Assembly (NCBI GenBank): GCA_012974315.1 | Contig: JAAXQI010000214.1 | Location: 1-5,660, forward strand | Source of the DNA: Desulfobacterales bacterium | GTDB taxonomy: Bacteria > Desulfobacterota > Desulfobulbia > Desulfobulbales > BM004 | Length of the DNA: 5,660 nt | Direction of reading: 5' to 3' | Translations under genes and position numbers: made by a program | The notes under the pieces: generated by a model | Database searches by the model: none | Told to the model about the DNA's origin: nothing | Seen by the model: only the letters and a program-made list of their open reading frames with translations | Shown here: positions 1 through 4,940 of the stretch, in pieces | Layout of the letters: each line of letters starts with the position of its first letter | How positions within the stretch are numbered: position 1 is the first letter of the stretch

Positions 1-20
1 CAGATGTGTATAAGAGACAG
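1..20 (+). other. Residual Nextera (Tn5 mosaic-end) sequencing adapter
   Basis: Bases 2-20 read AGATGTGTATAAGAGACAG, the 19-base Tn5 mosaic end used in Nextera libraries. The C at base 1 matches the last base before the mosaic end in the read-1 adapter (ending GCGTC), whereas the read-2 adapter has G there. This is synthetic sequence left on the contig end, not a genomic transposon end. Genomic sequence therefore begins at about base 21, and the nearby assembly should be treated with caution. Confidence 0.96.
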
Positions 21-60
21 AGCCTGATCTATCTAGATGCTAAAAAACTGCACTTTAAGT

Positions 61-75
61 GTTGAATTATTCAAC
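61..75. repeat. Perfect short inverted repeat upstream of the nucleotidyltransferase gene
   Basis: GTTGAAT-T-ATTCAAC is a perfect 7-base inverted repeat around one central base. A related half-site, AAATTATTTCAAC, follows at 84-96. It lies about 75 bases upstream of the GTG start at 151, in an AT-rich stretch where a promoter would be expected, so it could be an operator for a dimeric regulator. No convincing -35/-10 pair could be fixed around it, and AT-rich DNA yields such palindromes by chance. The regulatory role is only a possibility. Confidence 0.3.
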
Positions 76-150
76 AAGCTAGTAAATTATTTCAACAGTA
101 TTTGCCGAAACATTTATATCATAACCATATTTTGAATGGAGAAACCTTAA

Positions 151-904
151 GTGCCAGACGAAACGTATCTGAAAAAAATTATAACAAAATATCAAAGCAA
201 TGAACTTGTTGCAAAAGTTCACGTCAATACTATTTCTCCAATCATAAAACGTTGGGCTGGCCCAGTTATTTCAACGAAGCAATTTATTCGGGATCCATAG
301 CTAAAGGCACAGCTATTTCTTTATCTGCAGATGCAGACGTCTTTATTTCATTAAGTCCTGCAACACCAGGTAATATTGCACAAATTTATACAACCCTGTT
401 TAACAACCTCACCCAGAATGGTTACCTGGCTTGTATGCAGAATATCTCAATTGGTGTTTCTGTGGAAGATTACAACATCGACATTGTGCCAGGAAAAAGG
501 CTATCACAGCAGAACTATGATCATATCTTATATAAAAAAAGACCCACTCCCGAATAAAAACAAATGTAAAGACCCACGTAAGCCATGTTACCAAGTCAAA
601 CCGAAGCCGCGAGATCAAACTCACCAAAATTTGGAGCAAATTGAATAAGTTGGAATTTCCCTCCTTTTATCTTGAAATGGCGGTTATCGATTGTTTGGCA
701 GGGCGATCCGGTTCTGACTTAACCGGAAACTTCTGGAAAGTTATTTCTTTCATGGCAAGCAGCTTTATGAATAAAAGCTATGCTGACCCATCCAACCCAA
801 ATAACATTATTTCCGATGACCTGACCAAAGCTGAGAAGTTGGCTATTCAAAATGCTGCGAAACTCGCTCTATCTCAACCGAATTGGGAATATGTAATTTG
901 GTGA
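151..904 (+). pseudogene. Nucleotidyltransferase (CCA/OAS/cGAS-like polymerase-beta fold), broken by two frameshifts
   Basis: Three consecutive open segments in three frames make one protein of about 251 residues if one base is added near 261 and one in the A run at 534-540. Segment 1 starts at GTG 151, after a GGAGA-like ribosome site at 138-142, and runs through RWAG. Segment 2 (about 262-540) holds the catalytic core: SGSIAKGT (restored residues about 47-54), the DAD pair (Asp61, Asp63) and a third acidic residue in YNIDIVPGKR (about Asp111). Segment 3 (about 540-904) continues with TNVKTHV and KIWSKLNKLEFPSFYLE, and ends in an NNIISDDLT...W tail typical of larger nucleotidyltransferases. 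All three metal-binding Asp residues are present, so the chemistry was intact before the breaks. Product and target are unknown; antiviral cyclic-nucleotide synthesis is possible but no effector partner is identified. The region is more AT-rich than the rest. The breaks could be real mutations or contig-end errors. Confidence 0.8.
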
Positions 905-949
905 GTTTTTTAAAAAGAAAATAAGTGGGAGAATATAAGGATAAGATTT

Positions 950-994
950 GGGAACAGACCACGGTCTACAAGAAAAATACCGCAGACTGCTCCC
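950..994 (+). repeat. REP-like imperfect palindrome, family A copy 1
   Basis: The left arm GGGAACAGACCACGGT (950-965) pairs with the right arm ACCGCAGACTGCTCCC (979-994) at 12 of 16 positions, around an A-rich loop containing TACAAGAAAAA. A clearly related copy in the same orientation lies at 1414-1459. The pattern of GGGACAGACCACG arms around a short loop resembles dispersed palindromes mobilised by REP-associated tyrosine transposases (RAYT). No such transposase gene is in this window. This copy is the more decayed of the two. Confidence 0.75.
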
Positions 995-1023
995 TGTTAC
1001 CCTTAAAAAACGTATGATCGATT

Positions 1024-1407
1024 ATGAACGCCATACTCCTGCATAACATCAACATCCTGGTTCGAATTGTTTTTTATAGTTTGTGGGTCTGGATTTTTTA
1101 TTTTGACGGCCTGCATCTTTCCGAACCCATGCAAGGCTTTCTGAACTTCCTTGTCCTGGCCGATATCGTCACCTGGCTGGGGTATCAATTTTATCTTTTG
1201 CCCAGGATGGTGGTGCAGTTCGGCATAGGAACCGCGGTCAATGTGGCCGTAATGATTCTGCTGATCAGGGACGCGAAGTCGCTGGTACCGCAATCGGCGG
1301 ACATGCAGGCCATGGCGATCATGGTATTTTTCTCAGTGGCCGCGGTAAAGGGATTTTATTATATTCTGATCGAGATGGACCATAAAGGCTCAGAATCCTC
1401 CCAGTAA
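1024..1407 (+). CDS. Small four-helix inner-membrane protein, function unknown
   Basis: This 127-residue protein is not one I recognise. It has four hydrophobic segments at about residues 6-27, 38-59, 63-81 and 95-118, linked by short loops, and a hydrophilic C-terminal end (DHKGSESSQ). There is no signal peptide cleavage site, catalytic motif or metal-binding cluster. ATG 1024 is the most upstream start, since an in-frame TGA lies at 1015-1017. No good Shine-Dalgarno sequence precedes it, so expression may be weak or the start unusual. The long frame, the regular alternation of helices and loops, and codon use like the right-hand genes argue that it is real. It stands alone between two copies of the family A palindrome. 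The broken nucleotidyltransferase ends 119 bases upstream, and the PilZ gene converges from the right. It could be an integral-membrane accessory protein. Confidence 0.7.
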   Translation: MNAILLHNINILVRIVFYSLWVWIFYFDGLHLSEPMQGFLNFLVLADIVTWLGYQFYLLPRMVVQFGIGTAVNVAVMILLIRDAKSLVPQSADMQAMAIMVFFSVAAVKGFYYILIEMDHKGSESSQ

Positions 1408-1413
1408 ACAATA

Positions 1414-1459
1414 GGGGACAGACCACGATTTACAAGAAAAAAAACCGTGGCCTGTCCCC
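1414..1459 (+). repeat. REP-like palindrome, family A copy 2, between convergent genes
   Basis: The left arm GGGGACAGACCACGATT (1414-1430) pairs with the right arm AACCGTGGCCTGTCCCC (1443-1459) at 15 of 17 positions, around a loop TACAAGAAAAAA. The core ACAGACCACG and the loop TACAAGAAAAA are shared with copy 1 at 950-994. It starts 6 bases after the stop of the membrane protein gene and lies downstream of the convergent PilZ gene. The strong hairpin could therefore stop or slow transcription from both sides, although its U-tract is in the loop rather than after the stem, unlike a standard intrinsic terminator. Confidence 0.85.
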
Positions 1460-1518
1460 AAAGTCAAGACACCTCTATTTATTCCTGCTCCAGGTCCAGA
1501 ATGGCAGGCAGACATAAT

Positions 1519-1950
1519 TCAGAAGATTTTTTCCCACCAGCTTGAGGGTGCTTTACCTGCTGCGGAAAACTCTTTGGCCAGCTTTTTGATAACCTTGTCA
1601 TTCGGTGGGACAAGAAACTCGATACCGAACAAGGCTTTTTTTCCTGATGACTCCTTGTCCCGATCGTACCAGACGGGTCTTGCCGAAACCTCTAAGGCTG
1701 ATTTAGGATCGCCTGACAACTTAAAACCAATTTTCAGGATGTGAGACGGCTTATCCTGGCAGGCAAAAAACAGGTGATAGTTGCCAATCATTACATTATC
1801 AAGGGACAGGGCAATACCCATCAGCGAGAAATTTCTTGCCTCGCCATTCACCGGACCTGCCAATACTGTATCGGTCTTTTCATCCATAAGCAGGACGGTA
1901 ACAGCCAACCTGATTGCAATTCTTTCAGAACGCCGCTTATCACTTGTCAT
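1519..1950 (-). CDS. PilZ domain protein (probable cyclic-di-GMP receptor)
   Basis: This 143-residue protein consists of a single PilZ domain. Both ligand signatures are visible: an RxxxR motif in RRSER (Arg6, Arg10) at the N terminus, and [D/N]xSxxG as NFSLMG (Asn40, Ser42, Gly45). A beta-rich region follows, with ARPVWYD and FGIEFL as expected late in the fold. PilZ proteins bind cyclic-di-GMP and pass the signal to partners in motility, biofilm or polysaccharide production; both arms of the binding site are kept here, so binding is likely. There is no membrane segment, so it is cytoplasmic. The ATG at 1950 has AAGG five bases upstream and starts 11 bases after the manC stop, which makes it the last gene of the operon and probably coupled to manC translation. 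Control of GDP-mannose-dependent polysaccharide is a reasonable inference. Its partner cannot be read from the sequence. Confidence 0.9.
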   Translation of the reverse strand: MTSDKRRSERIAIRLAVTVLLMDEKTDTVLAGPVNGEARNFSLMGIALSLDNVMIGNYHLFFACQDKPSHILKIGFKLSGDPKSALEVSARPVWYDRDKESSGKKALFGIEFLVPPNDKVIKKLAKEFSAAGKAPSSWWEKIF

Positions 1951-1961
1951 GGCAACCTTTT

Positions 1962-3371
1962 TTACCCTTCTCTACCGTACACATCATCAAAGCGGACTAT
2001 ATCATCTTCGCCCAGGTAGCTGCCGTTCTGCACCTCAATGAGTTCAAGAGGAATGACTCCCTCATTTTCCAGCCTGTGATTTTGGCCGGCAGAGATATAG
2101 GTCGATTCATTTTCCTGCACCAGAAAGGTTTTATCACCGCAGGTAACCTTTGCGGTCCCCTTGACCACAATCCAGTGTTCAGAACGGTGATGGTGCATCT
2201 GCAGGGAAAGCTTTGCACCCGGCTTAACACTTATGCGCTTGATTTTATAGCGCGGCTCCTCCTCCAGAACGGTATAACTGCCCCAGGGCCGATAGACTGT
2301 CCTGTGCAACCGGTACTCTTCTTTATTTTCCGCCTTGATGCGGGCTACTATCTTCTTTACTTCCTGGGCCCGGGCAAGGGGTGCCACCAGCACTGCATCT
2401 GCGGTCTCAACCACCAACATATCCTTGAGCCCCACTCCCGTCACCAGCCTGTTTTCAGCGCGCACAAGGCTATTTTGAACATCCTCTAAAACAACATCCC
2501 CTTGCACTACATTATTATCATGGTCCTTCTCGGATACTTCCCAGAGGGCCTGCCATGACCCGATATCACTCCAGCCCATATCAACAGGCACTACCGCAAT
2601 CTGATCAGATTTCTCCATCAGGGCATAATCTATTGATTCACGGGCGCAGGACTCCATGCTCAACTGGTTAAGCCGGAAAAAAGGCTCGTCATCCTGTCCC
2701 ATGTCAACAGATTTTTCCATTGATAAACAGGTCTGGGCCGCATGTTTCCTTACCTCAGCCGAAAATGTCTTGAGGGTGAAAGCGAAGATGCCGCTGTTCC
2801 AGAAATAATTCCCTTCCGCAAGATATCGCTCGGCTGTTTCTTTATCCGGCTTTTCAACAAAGGAAAGGACCTCATAGCCCTCACCTTTTTGAATGTAGCC
2901 ATAGCCGGTCTCCGGGCTGTGGGGAGTTATGCCGAAAGTTACCAGTTTTCCTTCTACGGCCAATTTCCGGGCCTGCTCAACGCCCTGCAGAAAGGCCTCC
3001 TGGTTACTGATCAAATGATCAGCCGGCAGCACCACCATCATAGTATCCTCATCCTGCTCTTTGAGGGCATATGTTACTGCTGCGCAGATTGCCGGAGCAG
3101 TATCACGCCCAACCGGCTCTAAAATGATGGATATTTTGTCTTGCAGGCCAAGCTCAACAATCTGACTCTGGGTCAGAAAACGGTGATCTTCACCTACCAC
3201 CACAAATGGCGGCAGCATATTCGGCAGGGATTCAATTCTCTTTATGGTTGCCTGCAGCAGAGAAATGTCCCCTGTCAGGTTAAGAAGCTGCTTGGGATAA
3301 AGCTCTCTGGACAAAGGCCAAAGCCTGGTTCCGGTTCCACCGGCAAGTATTACTGGTTGGATTTGCACCAT
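1962..3371 (-). CDS. manC: Bifunctional mannose-1-phosphate guanylyltransferase / mannose-6-phosphate isomerase (type II)
   Basis: The 469 residues match the usual length of the fused ManC/AlgA/CpsB family. The N-terminal nucleotidyltransferase domain (about 1-350) makes GDP-mannose from mannose 1-phosphate and GTP. It shows GGTGTRLWPLSR (11-22) with PKQ (26-28), EPVGRDTAPA (85-94), PADH (116-119), FVEKP (171-175), WNSGIF (191-196) and WSDIGSW (267-273). The C-terminal cupin domain (about 355-469) interconverts fructose 6-phosphate and mannose 6-phosphate. It carries RPWG (361-364), the metal-site stretch QMHHHRSEHW (391-400) and the closing IEVQNGSYLGEDDIVR. No key residue appears to be missing. 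The phosphomannomutase step that links the two activities is not in this window. The start is ATG 3371, with AGAGGG at 3377-3382 five bases upstream. The upstream UPF0280 frame runs 22 bases into this gene. The product feeds mannose, fucose or rhamnose into capsule, O-antigen or exopolysaccharide. Confidence 0.96.
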   Translation of the reverse strand: MVQIQPVILAGGTGTRLWPLSRELYPKQLLNLTGDISLLQATIKRIESLPNMLPPFVVVGEDHRFLTQSQIVELGLQDKISIILEPVGRDTAPAICAAVTYALKEQDEDTMMVVLPADHLISNQEAFLQGVEQARKLAVEGKLVTFGITPHSPETGYGYIQKGEGYEVLSFVEKPDKETAERYLAEGNYFWNSGIFAFTLKTFSAEVRKHAAQTCLSMEKSVDMGQDDEPFFRLNQLSMESCARESIDYALMEKSDQIAVVPVDMGWSDIGSWQALWEVSEKDHDNNVVQGDVVLEDVQNSLVRAENRLVTGVGLKDMLVVETADAVLVAPLARAQEVKKIVARIKAENKEEYRLHRTVYRPWGSYTVLEEEPRYKIKRISVKPGAKLSLQMHHHRSEHWIVVKGTAKVTCGDKTFLVQENESTYISAGQNHRLENEGVIPLELIEVQNGSYLGEDDIVRFDDVYGREG

Positions 3372-4234
3372 TGACGCCCTCTGTTAAATTTATTCTCTCT
3401 TTGGGTAAATACCCCGCTGCTTGCAGCGTTATTATTAGAAATATCCTTTGTTGAGATACCCCGTAGCTTGCTGCGGGGAGTTTCATTTTCACCCCAGGCA
3501 CCCATCTGCTCCCCGCATATAATAACTACTCCAAGAAGGCCTGGAATGGTTCGGGCTACCTCAAGAGCATGGTTAATATTTTCTTTACCTCCAGCAGAAA
3601 CCTCGTTACCAAGGCGGGTAGCCGCCGCATCTGCCAGAGGGGTTGATGCGGCCAGTACTGTGACCGAATCCGCCTGACCCAGGCTGAGTGAATGACCCAC
3701 TGTGCCTGAAGAGGTGCAGATGCCTACCGGCATACTGGCAGCCGGCACCTTGATGCCCACTTTTTCATTGAGGGGGGACTGACCGGCAAAAATAGATATA
3801 ACGCAATCCCCATTTCTCTTCAAAAAAATATCACCGCCGTTTTCAACCATCACTTCCTCCAAGCCTGTATCAAGAAGATCCCGGCCGACAGATTCTGCTA
3901 TTGCACCGGCAACAGCAGCCATGGGTCCGACGCCTGCTGCAGTGGCAGCCCGCAGCATATCTTTAATTATGTGCGGAGCCAAAGTGTCAAACTTCAACGG
4001 AATAAGGGCTGTAAGAAAATCTGGATGGGTCCCTATATAGTTTTCCAGCTGGTTTCGATAACGGTGGACAGAATGATAACCATCTTCTTCAATATTACCT
4101 GATGCCAGGATATGGAGATCTGTCTCCTTGACTGAAACATATGAGGAAACCAGGCCATCGGCCGTAACATTATCCCTATAGGTGCGTTCCCGGTATGATT
4201 CTGGTGAGATTTTTTTTCTTTTTTTGCTGTTCAT
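3350..4234 (-). CDS. UPF0280 family (ApbE-like) protein with repeat-derived C-terminal tail
   Basis: This 294-residue protein belongs to UPF0280 (COG2122), related to the ApbE flavin transferase fold. It shows GPMAAVAGAIAE (103-114), ENGGDIFL (131-138), GICTSSGTVGHS (171-182) and ADAAATRLGN (201-210), matching the ApbE-type pattern of GGD, serine-glycine and DA..T motifs. Methanogen members have been linked to sulfur mobilisation for homocysteine synthesis; a bacterial role is not established. There is no signal peptide, so it is probably cytoplasmic, unlike classical ApbE. ATG 4234 is chosen because AAGGGA at 4243-4248 sits eight bases upstream; a TTG at 4255 would add seven residues with no better site. 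The recognisable family sequence ends near GAWGEN (245-250), and the last 44 residues (ETPRSKLRGI onward) are encoded by two palindromic repeats plus the manC leader. The gene is first in an operon with manC and the PilZ gene. Confidence 0.88.
   Translation of the reverse strand: MNSKKRKKISPESYRERTYRDNVTADGLVSSYVSVKETDLHILASGNIEEDGYHSVHRYRNQLENYIGTHPDFLTALIPLKFDTLAPHIIKDMLRAATAAGVGPMAAVAGAIAESVGRDLLDTGLEEVMVENGGDIFLKRNGDCVISIFAGQSPLNEKVGIKVPAASMPVGICTSSGTVGHSLSLGQADSVTVLAASTPLADAAATRLGNEVSAGGKENINHALEVARTIPGLLGVVIICGEQMGAWGENETPRSKLRGISTKDISNNNAASSGVFTQRENKFNRGRQWCKSNQ
3412..3428 (+). repeat. REP-like palindrome, family B, shorter copy
   Basis: CCCCGCTGCTTGCAGCG contains a perfect six-base stem, CGCTGC/GCAGCG, around a TT loop (3415-3428), preceded by TACCC as in the neighbouring copy at 3459-3478. 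It is read in the UPF0280 frame as NNAASSGVF. The flanking GGTAAATACCCCG and the same-orientation partner 30 bases away suggest a paired REP-like unit. It is unrelated in sequence to family A. Confidence 0.7.
3459..3478 (+). repeat. REP-like palindrome, family B, longer copy
   Basis: CCCCGTAGCTTGCTGCGGGG has nine-base arms, CCCCGTAGC and GCTGCGGGG, with one T-G wobble around a two-base TT loop. It shares TACCCCG and the CTTGC centre with the copy at 3412-3428. On the minus strand it encodes ETPRSKLRGI in the UPF0280 tail. From general recollection, PRSKLRGI-like stretches turn up in predicted proteins of unrelated kinds, which is the mark of a translated dispersed repeat. As RNA it would form a strong hairpin between the UPF0280 and manC coding sequences, where it could stabilise or attenuate the message. 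Confidence 0.8.
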
Positions 4235-4301
4235 GGTACATATCCCTTGCAGCAACTGAAAATAATGCTATGCGCAGGAATAATAACCGAATGATTACAA
4301 G
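4235..4301. promoter_or_regulatory. Divergent intergenic region between the UPF0280 operon and the glycosyltransferase pair
   Basis: These 67 bases lie between two outward-reading start codons and must carry or overlap the promoters and leaders of both units unless transcription enters from outside. The stretch is AT-rich, with AATAATGCTATG and AATAATAACC. I could not fix a well-spaced -35/-10 pair on either strand. The minus-strand ribosome site AAGGGA (4243-4248) lies inside it. Confidence 0.4.
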
Positions 4302-4940
4302 ATGAAAAGGATGCAATTGACTGATCAGCTTACTATTTTTACCAGGTATCCGGAACCCGGCCTTACCAAGACCCGTCTGATTACTGCTCTGGGAGAGGAA
4401 GGTGCGGCTAAACTCCAGAAAGAACTGACCGAGCAAACCGTTCAAAAAGTTGATCACCTGGCGAAAACCAGTACTGTTGAGCCGGTCATCTGTTTTGAGG
4501 GTGGCGACCTGACCAGCATGCAAAACTGGCTCGGCCCGGATCGCCTTTACCAACCCCAGATGCATGGAAGCCTGGGGGTGAAACTCAAAAAAGCCTTTAC
4601 CGATGCCTTCTCCGCTGGAGCCCAAAGGGTAGTTACCATTGGATGCGACTGTCCCGGCCTCACCAAAGAACATATTGGCAGGGCTTTCGATGCCCTTTAT
4701 ATGAAAGATCTGGTCTTGGGCCCAGCCACCGATGGCGGATATTACCTCATCGGTATAAAGTATCCCATTGACGCATTATTAAAAGATATTCCCTGGGGTA
4801 CTGATAAAGTATTGGAAAAAACTGTTTGCCTGGCGCAACAGCTTGGATTATCAATCGAAATCCTGGAAGAACTGCATGATATCGATCGACCGGAAGACCT
4901 CATATATCTCAATAATCATCCCGACCCTCAACGAAGCTGA
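4302..4940 (+). CDS. TIGR04282-type (DUF2064) glycosyltransferase-like protein
   Basis: The 212 residues match the DUF2064/TIGR04282 family, a GT-A-like nucleotide-sugar transferase fold named for arsenosugar biosynthesis. It shows the N-terminal nucleotide loop FTRYPEPGLTKTRL (13-26), a QMHGSLGVKL segment (86-95), the GCDCPGL acidic motif (114-120), LGPATDGGYYLIG (139-151) and a closing DIDRPEDL (193-200). There is no membrane segment. ATG 4302 has a poor ribosome site. TTG 4317 has AAAAGG six bases upstream and would give MTDQLTIFTRYPEPG, closer to usual family starts, so the true start may be 4317. The 3' end overlaps the next gene by 65 bases. The two families are commonly paired, so they probably act in one pathway. 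No arsM- or arsS-like gene is visible, so an arsenic substrate is unproven and another sugar acceptor is possible. Confidence 0.9.
   Translation: MKRMQLTDQLTIFTRYPEPGLTKTRLITALGEEGAAKLQKELTEQTVQKVDHLAKTSTVEPVICFEGGDLTSMQNWLGPDRLYQPQMHGSLGVKLKKAFTDAFSAGAQRVVTIGCDCPGLTKEHIGRAFDALYMKDLVLGPATDGGYYLIGIKYPIDALLKDIPWGTDKVLEKTVCLAQQLGLSIEILEELHDIDRPEDLIYLNNHPDPQRS
4305..4310 (+). promoter_or_regulatory. Shine-Dalgarno site favouring a TTG start at 4317
   Basis: AAAAGG ends six bases before TTG 4317, good spacing for ribosome binding, but it lies inside the codons following ATG 4302. No comparable purine-rich site lies at a usable distance before ATG 4302; the nearest, AGGA at 4276-4279, is too far away. 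This favours a five-residue-shorter protein. Confidence 0.5.

Noticed and set aside
1..20. End of a genomic Tn5/IS50-type transposon
   Set aside because: The sequence is the hyperactive mosaic end used in library kits, sits exactly at the contig edge, and is preceded by a base matching the adapter.
533..542. Programmed -1 frameshift site in the A7 run of the nucleotidyltransferase gene
   Set aside because: The reading-frame phase gives T AAA AAA or A AAA AGA, not the A AAA AAG slippery heptamer, and a second break at about 261 lacks any slippery sequence. Mutation or sequence error explains both more simply.
905..922. Intrinsic terminator after the nucleotidyltransferase gene (TTTTTTAAAAAG)
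   Set aside because: The symmetry is only A-T pairs with no GC stem, so it would not form a stable terminator hairpin.
1003..1293. Minus-strand open frame opposite the membrane protein gene
   Set aside because: Its product lacks domain features, while the plus-strand frame gives a regular four-helix membrane protein.
151..1407. A CBASS-like two-gene defence system
   Set aside because: The nucleotidyltransferase motifs alone do not separate CD-NTases from other families, the gene is broken, no recognised effector or ubiquitin-like accessory gene is present, and a repeat separates the two genes. Kept only as a low-interest idea.
1914..2489. Long plus-strand open frame opposite manC
   Set aside because: It lies wholly antisense to the PilZ and manC genes, which have clear family motifs, and its translation shows no domain pattern.
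2742..3122. Plus-strand open frame inside manC
   Set aside because: It is antisense to the conserved nucleotidyltransferase domain and has no recognisable protein features.
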